A DNA stretch of 64,000 nucleotides from Kineosporia aurantiaca JCM 3230 (GCA_000719025.1 JODP01000013.1:186001-250000); one strand, 5' to 3'. Counted from the first letter of the stretch, positions 8,184 to 17,209 are shown. Program-made: numbers and translations. The notes: a model not told the origin generated them from the sequence alone.

Positions 8184-8798
8184 ATGACCACGACGGTCAG
8201 CAAGCACGGGTGGCGTACGGGAGTCCGGACGGCCCTCGTGGCGGCGCTGGCCGCTCTCGCCCTGACCGGGTGCCGGGGCGACTCCGGCGGCGTGGTCATC
8301 GGCGTCTCCGCCACCGCCGGCCCTGCCCCCAGCGGCACCCTCCCCTAGGCCGCTCCGGCCGGAACCGCCCCCGCACTCTCCGACACCGGGCTGGGCGACC
8401 TCAAACTGGGGATGAGCCTGGAGGACGCCAAGGCCCTCGGGATGGTCGGCAAGCTGGCCTATCCGAACGACACGAAGATCTGCAACCAGTACCACGGCAG
8501 GCAGGGCGTCGAGTATCTGTACTTCACCGACGACCAGCTGATCATCATCATTCCCGGGCCGAAGATCCGGCTCGACACCGGCCTCGGCGTGGGCAGCATC
8601 TACGCGGACCTGAAGTACGCCTATGGGGACCGGTTCGACCCCTCTGGGGCCCGGGATTTCTCCCGGGTGACCATTGCCGCCCCTGGGGCACCGTTCAAGG
8701 CGCACTATCGGATGGACGTGGATCCCGGCGCCAACCTTGAGGACGCGAGCGTCACCACGATCGCGCTCCAGGCCGATGGCCAGCAGTGTTACGAGTGA
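8184..8798 (+). pseudogene. Lipoprotein gene interrupted by an in-frame TAG
   Basis: ATG 8184 opens a lipoprotein signal peptide (ALAALALTGC lipobox) that runs to TAG at 8346-8348. Downstream, in the same frame and without a usable start codon before the conserved region, the sequence continues as SDTGLGDLKLGMSLEDAK through to QQCYE and a stop at 8796-8798. The neighbouring intact gene (9067-9774) has the same layout without the stop, and both share the upstream sequence ACGGGAGCAC. A single C-to-T change (CAG to TAG) would explain it. The rest of the frame is free of stops, so the lesion is recent, or it is a sequencing error. Confidence 0.82.
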
Positions 8799-9066
8799 AC
8801 CGGGTCGCACCGGCTAGCCGCCCAAGACCAGGTTTCCGGCTGGCCTCATGCGCAATACCGGTCGCGGACATGTGTGTGCCTCCCCCGAGGTCAGTCCCCG
8901 AACACGGGTGACGCGGCAATCAGCATTCCGCTCCTCTCCGGTCACGTGATCCTTTCAGGATTTCTTGGGATCGGTGACAACCGAGAGACGTTCGCGCGCG
9001 TATTGAGAGGGACGGCAGGGTTGGCCGGTGGGGAAAGAGCGCGCGACTTTACGGGAGCACGAGGGA

Positions 9067-9774
9067 ATGACCAAGACGGGCGGCGAGGGTGTTCGACGTA
9101 TCCCTACGGGGCGGGGTGGGCTACGGATGAGGAGCTTCAGGGCGGCCGTGCTGATCGTGCTGACGGCGATGGTTGTCGCCTCGCTGCCGGGGTGTGGAGG
9201 GGACTCCCCCGGCAGCGAGGCGACGCCCAGCGCGGTCGCTCGCGGAGCAACCTCCGGCGATCCAAGCGCAGGAGCGAGCAGCGCGACCGGCGGCGGGGCA
9301 CCGACCGTCTCGCCCACCGATCCTGATGCCATTGAGGTCGAGGCAAGGCTCTCGGATACCGGTCTGGGCGATCTCAAGCTGAACATGAGCCTGAAAAAGG
9401 CCAAGGCTCTGGGTTGGGTGGGGAAGCGGGACGACATCACCGATGACGATGTTTGCGCCACTTACCACGGCAAGCGTGGCGTAGCCCTGCTGTACTTCAC
9501 GCACGATCGGTTGATCATCATCGCCGCCGGACCGAAGATCAAGCTGGACACCGGCCTCGGCCTGGGCGATACCTACGCCGATCTCCATGGCGCATATGGA
9601 GATCAGCTCGGGTCCTCCAACGGCAGCGACGGCGGTGGTCGGATTTACATCGACGCTCCGGGGGCGCCCTTCCCCGCGTGGTACCGGATCGGCATTGACA
9701 CGGAAGCTTCCTTCCGCGACTCGAAGATCACCGAAATCTCTCTTCAATCGGTGAACCAAGAATGTTACGAATAG
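9067..9774 (+). CDS. Lipoprotein with the duplicated extracytoplasmic domain
   Basis: A 235-residue predicted lipoprotein. A signal segment (about 21-43) ends in SLPGC, a lipobox with an unusual Pro at -2. A low-complexity Ser/Ala/Gly/Pro linker follows, then a domain starting LSDTGLGDLKLNMSLKKAK and ending NQECYE. The same domain is in the interrupted gene upstream and, more divergently, in the membrane protein at 10394. Conserved features are the GLG-L opening, an AK-x-x-G-x-VG segment, a GDTYADL segment and paired cysteines. ATG 9067 matches the start of the upstream paralogue; ATG 9127 is the alternative. Its 3' end overlaps the sigma-factor frame, suggesting co-expression. Function unknown; a sensor role is inferred. 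Confidence 0.82.
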   Translation: MTKTGGEGVRRIPTGRGGLRMRSFRAAVLIVLTAMVVASLPGCGGDSPGSEATPSAVARGATSGDPSAGASSATGGGAPTVSPTDPDAIEVEARLSDTGLGDLKLNMSLKKAKALGWVGKRDDITDDDVCATYHGKRGVALLYFTHDRLIIIAAGPKIKLDTGLGLGDTYADLHGAYGDQLGSSNGSDGGGRIYIDAPGAPFPAWYRIGIDTEASFRDSKITEISLQSVNQECYE

Positions 9775-10397
9775 CTTTGGCCGGACTGGCGACCCCCAGT
9801 CCTTTGTGGTCGCAGGAGCATACGCGGCACCAGGAGGCGAGGCCGAACACGGTCGACACGGGGGCTGCTCCGGGCGAGGTGCTGGCCACCGACGTCGAGG
9901 GCCACGAACCAGATCCCACCGACTTCGCCGAGTACGTCACGGCCCGGCTGCCGGATCTACTTCGCCTCGGGCATGCCCTGACCGGGAATTCTCACGACGC
10001 CAGTGATCTCGTGCAGGATGTCCTTGAAAAGGTCGGGATTCGCTGGACAACACTGCAGCGGCAGGGCGCGCACCTGGATGCGTACGTCCGGCGGGCCATG
10101 GTGAACGCCCGCACCAGCCGGTGGCGACGTCGACGGCGAGAGACGTTGGTGGCCGATACTCCGGACAGCGGTGTTGCCCAGCACGATCGCTTCGACGACG
10201 AGCCACTCTGGCTGGCACTCCGCGAACTGCCGGCCAAACAACGCGCGGTACTGGTACTGCGGTACTACGAGGGGCTGAGTGAGGCCGAGATAGCCTCCAC
10301 CTTGGGAATTTCCGCGGGGACGGTGAAGAGTCACACATCCCGCGCGATGGCTGCACTACGGCGGGATCTGACGGCCGGAGAGGGAGGTGAATCATGA
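9762..10397 (+). CDS. SigE-family ECF RNA polymerase sigma factor
   Basis: An extracytoplasmic-function sigma factor of the actinobacterial SigE (SigE70-like) family. Region 2 spans LLRLGHALTGNSHDASDLVQDVLEKV, region 2.4 includes YVRRAMVNARTSRWRRRRRE, and region 4 is LRELPAKQRAVLVLRYYEGLSEAEIA with a TVKSHTSRAMAALRR helix-turn-helix. The start is uncertain: ATG 9762 overlaps the lipoprotein gene by 13 bp and would be coupled to it, while GTG 9879 is closer to typical family starts. Its stop overlaps the next gene's start as ATGA, which is the usual link to a cognate anti-sigma factor. Confidence 0.9.
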   Translation: MLRIALAGLATPSPLWSQEHTRHQEARPNTVDTGAAPGEVLATDVEGHEPDPTDFAEYVTARLPDLLRLGHALTGNSHDASDLVQDVLEKVGIRWTTLQRQGAHLDAYVRRAMVNARTSRWRRRRRETLVADTPDSGVAQHDRFDDEPLWLALRELPAKQRAVLVLRYYEGLSEAEIASTLGISAGTVKSHTSRAMAALRRDLTAGEGGES

Positions 10398-11080
10398 ACC
10401 GGGACCACTTGGAGGACCGACTGCAGGCCCTGCTGGACAGTTCCGGCCTTGACCTACCGGCGCGATCCGATGCGACGGGTGTCGTGGTGGGCCGGGTGCG
10501 CCGGGCAAAGCGCCGGCGCCTTGCGGTGAAGACCGCAGTGCCCGCCGTTCTCACGGTGATAGCAATCGGGGTCGGCATCGGAATGTCAACTCTGCCCGAC
10601 CATCATGCGACACCCGCGGTGACAGCCGCAGACAATGTGCTGACCGGAACCGGCCTCGGAAAGCTACGGATCGGAATGAACATCACTGCCGCGAAAAAAG
10701 CCGGATTGGTCGGAGCCAAGATTGACAATAGCAATCTGGCCAGCTTCTGTGGCCAGTACTCGGGTGTCGGCGAAGCGATCCAGGTCTCGACCGACCGAGG
10801 GATCATTGTCGAGATCGAGGTGGACGCGTTCGCAACGACACCGGCCGGAATCCATATCGGTGATACTTACGGCGATCTCATCCGGACTTATCCGGAAAGC
10901 GGTCCTGTAGTCGCTCATACGGATGGTGTCCAGTTCTCGGCGCCCGACGGGTCCGGGAATCGTTATGAAGTAACGTTTCTGGATCCCGCCGACAACGGAC
11001 CGCTGACCGCGGCGAGTCCGATCAATGGACTTGCGCTGCGTGCGGCCGGCGAGTCCGGTGTCGAGAAGTGCTTGCTCTGA
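10394..11080 (+). CDS. Membrane protein coupled to the sigma factor (candidate anti-sigma factor)
   Basis: A 228-residue bitopic protein. A cytoplasmic head of about 45 residues (Arg/Lys-rich RRAKRRRLAVK just before the membrane) is followed by one membrane helix (about 46-65) and an extracytoplasmic domain. That domain begins TGLGKLRIGMNITAAKKAG, contains IHIGDTYGDL and ends VEKCLL, paralogous to the two lipoproteins upstream. No zinc-binding HxxxCxxC motif is seen in the head, so if it is an anti-sigma factor it is not of the ZAS type. ATGA overlap with the sigma gene supports the pairing. Role inferred from position and topology only. Confidence 0.75.
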   Translation: MNRDHLEDRLQALLDSSGLDLPARSDATGVVVGRVRRAKRRRLAVKTAVPAVLTVIAIGVGIGMSTLPDHHATPAVTAADNVLTGTGLGKLRIGMNITAAKKAGLVGAKIDNSNLASFCGQYSGVGEAIQVSTDRGIIVEIEVDAFATTPAGIHIGDTYGDLIRTYPESGPVVAHTDGVQFSAPDGSGNRYEVTFLDPADNGPLTAASPINGLALRAAGESGVEKCLL

Positions 11081-11132
11081 ACGACTCGTGACGAGGCTCA
11101 GCGAGCACGGCGCGGTTGCCGATGCCCGGAGA

Positions 11133-11801
11133 TCAGCCGGGAACGCCGTCCCACACCGTGACCTGCACCGCGAGTTCGTCGTCCTTGTCCGCGCCCTCGC
11201 CCACCCGCAGCCAGGCGATCCGGCCGTCCGAGGTACGCATGCAGAACTGGTCGCCGGGGAACACGACCAGCGCGGGGGAACCGTCCTTGTTCGCAGCGAC
11301 CCGGGCCGCGCAGCGTTCGGCTGCTCCGGCGGGGAGGCCCTGGTCGACGAACAGGCTGCCGTTGTTCACCGACAGGCCGCTCTTCTGGTCCCAGTACACG
11401 TCCAGGCCTCCGGGTCCGGTCTCGTCCCGGGTCGCCGTCCCCTTCCCGGGATCGGCCGCGTCGGCCCGGTCCACGTCCACGCCCAGGCCGCTGGCGATGG
11501 TCAGCGGACCGTCGAAAAGGACTACTGGGCGGTCGGTCACGCTGGGGGCCGGGCCCACCCCGGGGGTCTGGCCCGCGTCGGCCGCGGCCGGATCGGTCGG
11601 GCGCCAAGGGGTGAGCGGCTGCCCGGTGGTGGCCGGCAGCGTCCCCGTTTTCTCCGCGCCATCGTTCCTGACGAGAGCGCTGGTCCCCCAGACGATCGAC
11701 CCGAGCACCACCAGCGTCCCCAAAGCCACCAGGGCCTTGGTCGCGCCGGCCGGTTCCGGGTCCGAAGGAGCCGGGGTCTCGTTGTCTCTGGTCGACGTCA
11801 C
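11133..11801 (-). CDS. Single-pass membrane protein, unknown function
   Basis: A 222-residue protein with a short Pro/Glu-rich cytoplasmic N-terminus, one membrane helix (about 24-43, LVALGTLVVLGSIVWG), a Pro/Thr/Ala-rich linker and an extracellular domain with two cysteines (AERCAARV and DQFCMRTSDGRIAWLRV). The last stretch resembles extracellular tails of some actinobacterial Ser/Thr kinases and is probably beta-rich. A longer frame runs to 12032; GTG 11801 follows an AGGGGG ribosome site and is preferred. It converges with the sigma-factor cluster and may be unrelated to it. Confidence 0.65.
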   Translation of the reverse strand: MTSTRDNETPAPSDPEPAGATKALVALGTLVVLGSIVWGTSALVRNDGAEKTGTLPATTGQPLTPWRPTDPAAADAGQTPGVGPAPSVTDRPVVLFDGPLTIASGLGVDVDRADAADPGKGTATRDETGPGGLDVYWDQKSGLSVNNGSLFVDQGLPAGAAERCAARVAANKDGSPALVVFPGDQFCMRTSDGRIAWLRVGEGADKDDELAVQVTVWDGVPG

Positions 11802-12044
11802 GCGCCGTTTCCCCCTGTTGTCCGCTGCGGAAGAGCTTTGAATGGCCGGGCCGGGCACACGGATCAGCCCGGCCGACCCGTCCCGGGGGTGAGTTCGGGA
11901 GGGCCGGCCGGGCTGCGGACCGATGCCGGGGCCGAACCAGGCAACGGTCGTCCGAAGGGCCGACCGGGAATCCGTGAGGATCACCGGGCCGGGCCCGAGG
12001 GCATGGTCATCCGGAAGGGATCGGACGACCACGCCCGGAAACAG

Positions 12045-12680
12045 TTACCCGGTAACCGTGACGGTGGTGTGCGCCACCTCAGTGCCGTTGATGGTCGCGG
12101 TCAGGACCCACGTCCCGTTCTGCGGGAACTTGAACTTGACCTTCGCGTTGCCGCGGCGGTCCACCGTGTCCTCGTCTGGTAGCACCGTGCTACCGCCACC
12201 GGAGCGGACGGCCGAGACGGTGACCGTGGCGTCGACCGGGGCCAGTCCGCTCAGGTCGAACTTGGCGTTCTTGTTTTTCTGGACGGTGGCACCCTGCGGC
12301 GAGAAGGCCGCCCCGGTCAGGATCGTGAAGTCGGCCCTGGCCTTTTCGTTGTCGCCGTTCTGGCAGCCGGTGTTGCGGGCCCGGACCCGGTGCCGTCCCT
12401 GCGTGCCGGCGATCTGCACCGTCGTCGTGGTCTGGCCGGGCGGAATGATCGCCACGTCCACGCCGTCGATGCTGATTCGGGTGCTGCAGGTCGGGTCCAC
12501 CGCCCCCACCGTGACGGTGACGGTGGACTGGCCCCCAGGCGTAGCTGGAGACGTGGCGGAGGCGGCCACCGTCAGGTCGGTGCCCGGCGGATAGGCATAA
12601 GCCACTCCACCTCCGATGCCGACAACGACGAGAATGCCCGTCGCGGCGGCAATTTTCCTGGATCTGAGCCTGAAAGTCAT
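12045..12680 (-). CDS. Secreted Ig-like-fold protein
   Basis: A 211-residue exported protein. The signal peptide comprises basic RLRSRK and a Gly/Val core ending near AYAYP. The mature part is made of Thr/Val-rich beta segments: one about 33-95 with a Cys pair (DPTCST, NTGCQNG) and a second about 118-211 ending WVLTATINGTEVAHTTVTV, typical of bacterial Ig-like or adhesion-type domains. The stop of the DUF4012 gene lies 45 bp upstream, so the two are probably one transcript. Likely cell-surface or secreted; function not known. Confidence 0.7.
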   Translation of the reverse strand: MTFRLRSRKIAAATGILVVVGIGGGVAYAYPPGTDLTVAASATSPATPGGQSTVTVTVGAVDPTCSTRISIDGVDVAIIPPGQTTTTVQIAGTQGRHRVRARNTGCQNGDNEKARADFTILTGAAFSPQGATVQKNKNAKFDLSGLAPVDATVTVSAVRSGGGSTVLPDEDTVDRRGNAKVKFKFPQNGTWVLTATINGTEVAHTTVTVTG

Positions 12681-12725
12681 GACTCGCTGGTCCCTTCTGC
12701 TGGGGAGAGCGATCGGGAGCGATGC

Positions 12726-14570
12726 TCAGCCCCCGACGACGGATGAGGTCTTGCAGGCGAGCAGCGGTTCGACGCTGCTCGTGGCCGGCTTCACCATGGG
12801 CTGGTTCAGCACGACCGGGATCTGCCCGGCGTCGTCCTCGACGACCGGGGTGGACATCACGACGTTCACCGTGCGGCGCTGGCCGGCCTCGATGGGAACG
12901 AACACCCGCCACACCGGATGGTTGTTGTCGATTCCGACGACCGGCGCGACGGTGGTTCCGTCGAGCTGGGTGAGCACGGCGCTGCTCCCCACCGGCCCGT
13001 AGATGTCCAGGACGATCCGATTGCTGCCGTCCCGCGTGGTCGTCCCGGTAATTCCCCGCTGCAGGAGATCCGAACGGACGTTGACGTAGGCGGGAAGGCC
13101 TTCCCCATCCTTGGGAGCCGTGTTGTCCAGGCTGACCGAAATCTGGCCGGTCCTGGCGCTGTTGGTGCAGGATCCTGGACTGTACTTGGTGTCCAGCTGC
13201 AGGTACGCGTCCATCTTATTGCCGCCGCCGTTGTTCACCACGGCCATCGCGAACGGCCCCGGCCGACTCGGGATCGCCCCGGCGACGGTGAGCTGCTCGA
13301 GCTGGGACTGCACCTCGGAGTCGTTCGCCCAGAGCAGCAGCCGACGCTCGCGAATCGGCTCGCGGAGCGACTTGATCAACGTCGGCAGGCTGAACTCTCC
13401 TCTGGAGAACTTACCGAAGACCGCCTGGACCAGTTCGGTGGTGACCGCGTCGACGTCCTGCGGGTTCGACCAGCGGGCGTAGACGCCCTTGCTGAGGAAG
13501 TTCACGGCATTGGCCGAGTCGACGCTGACGTTGCGGACTTTCACCGGGCCGGTGGCGGCCAGCATGGCCGCGACCACGTTCTGGTCGACCCCGGCGACGA
13601 AGTCGGCGTTCTTCGCGGTCCGCGCCTTCCAGCCGGAGGCCGCCAGTTCTCCGGTGTACGGGAAGTGCGGGCTGGCGTTGAACCCGGCCCATTCGGTGAG
13701 GTCGCGGCCGTAGTGCTGACGAAGGTTCGCCGGGGCCGCGACGGCCGGGATCGCCGGACCGCGGTCGAGCTTGGCCCGGGATTCCGCATCGGCCAGCACC
13801 ATCTTGCCCTGGTTGGTCTTCAGCTCGGCGAAGGCACCGATCAGGCCACCGGTCCCCCGGGCCTCCGCATCCTGCTGCAAGAGGACCAGCCAGGTCTTCT
13901 CACCGTCGGCGCCGAGCATGCCGGGAAGTTGCTGGAGCAGCGGAACCGCATCGGCGAACGGGCCGCGGGCGGCTTCCAGCGCCGTGTTGAGGGTGGTGAC
14001 GCCGTCAGCGACGTCGGGCCGGAGACCTGAGGCGTTGAGCTCCCCCACCCGTACGGCGCCGGAGGAGACCGCCGCCGACAGCTCCGGCATGGCGTCGGAA
14101 ACAGCCTGGATCGCCTGGGTGTTCAGCTGCCCCTGGTTGCCCGCGGTCCCGCTCGGCTTGAGCTGGGGCAGGGCGGTCTCCAAAGGCTGCGCGGCCGTGG
14201 TGATGTCGGCCATCACCGAGCTGACCTGGCGGGCCGCATGCAGGTTGTGGCCCAGCACCGGCACGTATCCGGCGATGCCCCAGATCGGGTCGCCGGTCAG
14301 GCTGTGGGCCCGCTGCGCATCGGCCCGGACCCGGGTCAGCGTCTGGCCGGCCGCGACCAGGTCGTAGGCCTCGAGCTGGGCCTGGAGCTGCTTGCCGTCG
14401 GTCCGCAGGGCGGACACGGCGACCTGCGCCTGCCGGGCCCGCACCGCGAGCCAGGCTCCGGCCGCCCCGAACGCGAGCACGGCGATCACGGCCACCACGA
14501 CCCACGGCTTCCTGATGCTCAGCCGCAGACCCCGGTGTCCTTCGCTCTCTTCACTCACTCGCCGCCCCAC
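12726..14570 (-). CDS. DUF4012 domain membrane-anchored protein
   Basis: A 614-residue protein with one N-terminal membrane helix (about 22-44) and a large extracytoplasmic region. The central motif KTWLVLLQQDAEARGTGGLIGAFAEL is the hallmark of DUF4012 proteins, which are often encoded near exopolysaccharide or cell-surface genes in actinobacteria. The N-terminal 150 residues after the helix are coiled and Gln/Ala/Leu-rich. Start is uncertain between GTG 14570 and GTG 14558 (VSEESEG); neither has a strong ribosome site. It forms a likely operon with the secreted Ig-like protein downstream. Confidence 0.85.
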   Translation of the reverse strand: MGRRVSEESEGHRGLRLSIRKPWVVVAVIAVLAFGAAGAWLAVRARQAQVAVSALRTDGKQLQAQLEAYDLVAAGQTLTRVRADAQRAHSLTGDPIWGIAGYVPVLGHNLHAARQVSSVMADITTAAQPLETALPQLKPSGTAGNQGQLNTQAIQAVSDAMPELSAAVSSGAVRVGELNASGLRPDVADGVTTLNTALEAARGPFADAVPLLQQLPGMLGADGEKTWLVLLQQDAEARGTGGLIGAFAELKTNQGKMVLADAESRAKLDRGPAIPAVAAPANLRQHYGRDLTEWAGFNASPHFPYTGELAASGWKARTAKNADFVAGVDQNVVAAMLAATGPVKVRNVSVDSANAVNFLSKGVYARWSNPQDVDAVTTELVQAVFGKFSRGEFSLPTLIKSLREPIRERRLLLWANDSEVQSQLEQLTVAGAIPSRPGPFAMAVVNNGGGNKMDAYLQLDTKYSPGSCTNSARTGQISVSLDNTAPKDGEGLPAYVNVRSDLLQRGITGTTTRDGSNRIVLDIYGPVGSSAVLTQLDGTTVAPVVGIDNNHPVWRVFVPIEAGQRRTVNVVMSTPVVEDDAGQIPVVLNQPMVKPATSSVEPLLACKTSSVVGG

Positions 14571-14951
14571 GGCGAGAGTCTGACACAGAGTGAGCGCAGC
14601 AACACGCTTGGTCTAACCGGATGGGCCGAACGACCGACCGCCGGGTCCATCACCCGAGGGGCTTCGCAGGGCCGTCGTGAGCAGCCACGAAGGAGTCCGG
14701 AAGCCGAGTCCGGCTCGGATCGCCAGGTCGGCGGCGGAGGCGGCCGGACCTATCGAACCGCGTGCGACCAGAACACGGCCAGTCACCACTAGAGGGGTCC
14801 GGGAGCCGGGCCAGGCCGGAGCTTTGTTACGTCGGTGAACCGCTTCACCGCCACCCCTCCCGCCACTGCCCTCACGCAGCTTAGTCTGCGGATCAGGCCT
14901 CTCCGCGTCAGTCGGAGCCGGCCCCGGAGTGAGCGAGAGAAAGAGGAGTAC
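14571..14951. other. Divergent intergenic region, 381 bp
   Basis: It lies between the DUF4012 gene and the flavin oxidase, which diverge, so it should contain both promoters. I see no gene, no clear hairpin and no confident -35/-10 pair. A small inverted repeat, GCCGAGTCCGGCTCGG, lies within it. The AGGAG ribosome site of the oxidase lies at its right end. Confidence 0.5.
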
Positions 14952-16130
14952 ATGAGCAACGGCGCGGGCCGCGAGCCGGACGACGTGCTGGATCTGCTGG
15001 TCGTCGGGGGCGGGGTGATGGGGCTGTTCACCGCCTATCACGCGAGCCGGACGCAGGCCCGGGTGGCCGTCGTCGAGCTGGGCGAGATCGGCGACCCGCT
15101 CACCGCGTCCTTCGGCCGCACCCGGTCCTACCGGCGGGACTACCTGGAGGCGGGCTACACCCGGTTCGCCGACGAGGCGATCCGGCTCTGGACCGAGTTC
15201 GAGACCGCCACCGGGGCCGACGTCCTGGTCCGCTGCGGCTGCATGAACATCGCCAACACCAAGATCACGCCCGACCTCGACAACACCTACGCCACCCTCA
15301 GCACCGACGTGCTGAAGCGCCTGGGCATCCCGGTGACCTCGTACGACACCGAGGGCATCGCCGCCACCTATCCCTTCCTCCAGGCCGATCTCGGCGACCT
15401 GGACCCGGTGGGCGGCCTGGTCGACCTGCGCACGGTCACCGCGACCCTGACCAAGGCGCTGGACGAGGCCGGCGTCGTGGTCCACCAGAAGACGTCCACC
15501 ACCGCGATCGAGCAGGCCGGTGACGGTCTGGTGACCGTCACCACGTCCTCCGGGGTCTTCGTGACCCGCTCCCTGGTGATCACCGCCGGACACGGCACCA
15601 ATGGCGTCCTCAATCTGCTTCCCGGCAACCAGCTCCAGGTGCCGATCACCAAGGACCGGCCGAGCGAGGCCCGCTACTACACGCCTCCGGCCGAGACCCG
15701 GCACCTCTACACGTCCGAGAACATGCCGGTGATGGCCTATCTGGACACCGGGATCTACCTGCACCCGATCGTCGAGGGCGTAATCGACGCGGTGAAGATC
15801 GGCTTCTACAACCCGCCGGACATGCCCCGGGGTACGACCAGCATCAACAGCGTCGGCGACTTCGTCGAGCAGTGCATGCCCGGCCTGCTGGAGGCCGAGT
15901 CCGTCCCCGTCACCGACGTCGACCAGTGCGATTACGACCTGGTCGCGGACGACCACTTCGTGCTCGGCGACGTGCCCGGGTTCAGCAACGTCTTCGTCGG
16001 CGTCGGCTGGCGCGGCACCGGTTACAAGTACGCGCCGTGGGTAGGACGCGTCCTGGCCGAACTGTCCTGCCAGGAGGGAACCGTCTACGACGTCGCGCGC
16101 TTCACCCCCAGCCGCTTCGTCACCGCCTGA
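14952..16130 (+). CDS. FAD-dependent amine oxidase (sarcosine oxidase-like)
   Basis: A 392-residue DAO-family flavoprotein. The N-terminal dinucleotide motif is LLVVGGGVMGLFTAYHA followed by VAVVE at the strand 2 end. The C-terminal segment GWRGTGYKYAPWVGRVLAEL matches the flavin-binding end of monomeric sarcosine / N-methyltryptophan oxidases. Cys326 in DQCDYDLVADDHF aligns in spacing with the cysteine that covalently holds FAD in monomeric sarcosine oxidase. A neighbouring betaine-homocysteine-type methyltransferase 29 bp downstream suggests methylated-amine catabolism (sarcosine, dimethylglycine or a related betaine). The frame could extend to 14835, but ATG 14952 has AGGAG upstream. Confidence 0.87.
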   Translation: MSNGAGREPDDVLDLLVVGGGVMGLFTAYHASRTQARVAVVELGEIGDPLTASFGRTRSYRRDYLEAGYTRFADEAIRLWTEFETATGADVLVRCGCMNIANTKITPDLDNTYATLSTDVLKRLGIPVTSYDTEGIAATYPFLQADLGDLDPVGGLVDLRTVTATLTKALDEAGVVVHQKTSTTAIEQAGDGLVTVTTSSGVFVTRSLVITAGHGTNGVLNLLPGNQLQVPITKDRPSEARYYTPPAETRHLYTSENMPVMAYLDTGIYLHPIVEGVIDAVKIGFYNPPDMPRGTTSINSVGDFVEQCMPGLLEAESVPVTDVDQCDYDLVADDHFVLGDVPGFSNVFVGVGWRGTGYKYAPWVGRVLAELSCQEGTVYDVARFTPSRFVTA

Positions 16131-16159
16131 AACCCCACCACCGTCAGATAGGAACGATC

Positions 16160-17209
16160 ATGACCCGACCGAGCTCCCGCACCTTCGCCGAGCGCCTGGC
16201 CGACGGCGTACTGATCGGCGCCGAGGGCTACGTCTTCGAGCTCGAGCGGCGCGGCTACATCAAGGCCGGCCCATACGTGCCCGAGGTGATCCTCGACGAC
16301 CCAGACGCGCTGCGGCAGCTGCACCGCGAGTTCCTCCGGGCCGGTGCCGACGTGATGGTGGCGCTGACCTACTACGCGCACCGGGAGAAGCTGAAGGACG
16401 TCGGTCGCGACGGTCAGCTCGAGGAGCTGAACCGGCAGGCCGTGCGGATCGCCAACGAGATCGCCGCCGAGGGTGGCGCTCTGGTGGCCGGCAACATCTG
16501 CAACACCTGGTCCTTCGACCCGGCCGACCCGGTGAAGTCCGGTGCCGTGGTCCGCGACCAGTACCTCGAGCAGCTGACCTGGGCGGTGGACGAGGGCGTG
16601 GACTTCGTCATCGCCGAGACCAACGACTTCGTCGGGGAGGCGCTGATCGGCCTGGAGGTGTGCCAGGAACTGGACCTGCCCGCCGTGGTCACCTTTGCCA
16701 GCGTGCAGCCGGAGAAGACCTACGACGGTTACGACTACGTCGACGCCTGCAAGCGCCTGGCCGACGCCGGGGCCGCCGTGGTCGGGTTCAACTGCTCGCG
16801 CGGTCCGGAGACGATGATGCCGATGCTGGAGAAGCTGCGGGCCGCGGTCGACATCCCGATCGCTGCCCAGCCGGTGCCGTACCGGACCAGCGCCGCCACC
16901 CCGGCCTTCGAGTCGCTGGAACTGCCGGGCGGCGGCCGGGCCTTCCCGATCGCCCTGGAGTCCTTCGCCCACACCCGGTTCGAGATGGCCGACTGGGCCA
17001 AGCAGGCGGCCGACCTCGGCGTCTCCTACGTGGGCATCTGCTGTGGTGGGGCGCCGCACTACGTCCGGGCGATGGCCGAGGCCCTCGGCCGCGAGACCCC
17101 GGCCAGCCGGTACTCCCCCCTGCTCGACCTGCACCCGGTGCTCGGCACGCCCGCCGACACCTCGGCGCAGGACGTGATGGGCGACTGGAGCGCGACCACC
17201 TCTGCCTAA
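16160..17209 (+). CDS. Homocysteine S-methyltransferase family protein (betaine-type)
   Basis: A 349-residue zinc enzyme of the homocysteine S-methyltransferase/BHMT family, which moves a methyl group from a methylated donor to homocysteine, giving methionine. The three zinc cysteines are visible: Cys212 in VGFNCSRG and Cys294-Cys295 in VGICCGGAPH. The N-terminal GAEGYVFELERRGYI differs from the S-methylmethionine group and resembles betaine-homocysteine enzymes. ATG 16160 follows AGGAACG. It is cotranscribed with the flavin oxidase, so a plausible pathway demethylates a betaine first to methionine formation and then oxidatively. The exact methyl donor is inferred. Confidence 0.88.
   Translation: MTRPSSRTFAERLADGVLIGAEGYVFELERRGYIKAGPYVPEVILDDPDALRQLHREFLRAGADVMVALTYYAHREKLKDVGRDGQLEELNRQAVRIANEIAAEGGALVAGNICNTWSFDPADPVKSGAVVRDQYLEQLTWAVDEGVDFVIAETNDFVGEALIGLEVCQELDLPAVVTFASVQPEKTYDGYDYVDACKRLADAGAAVVGFNCSRGPETMMPMLEKLRAAVDIPIAAQPVPYRTSAATPAFESLELPGGGRAFPIALESFAHTRFEMADWAKQAADLGVSYVGICCGGAPHYVRAMAEALGRETPASRYSPLLDLHPVLGTPADTSAQDVMGDWSATTSA

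Noticed and set aside
8346..8348. TAG read through as an amino acid (pyrrolysine or suppressor)
   Set aside because: No supporting machinery is visible and the paralogue has only unstructured linker there; a nonsense mutation or read error is simpler.
11364..11374. CACCGACAG inside the membrane-protein gene at 11133 as a damage promoter
   Set aside because: No -10 at the required distance and no gene start downstream; explained by the codons for SVNNG.
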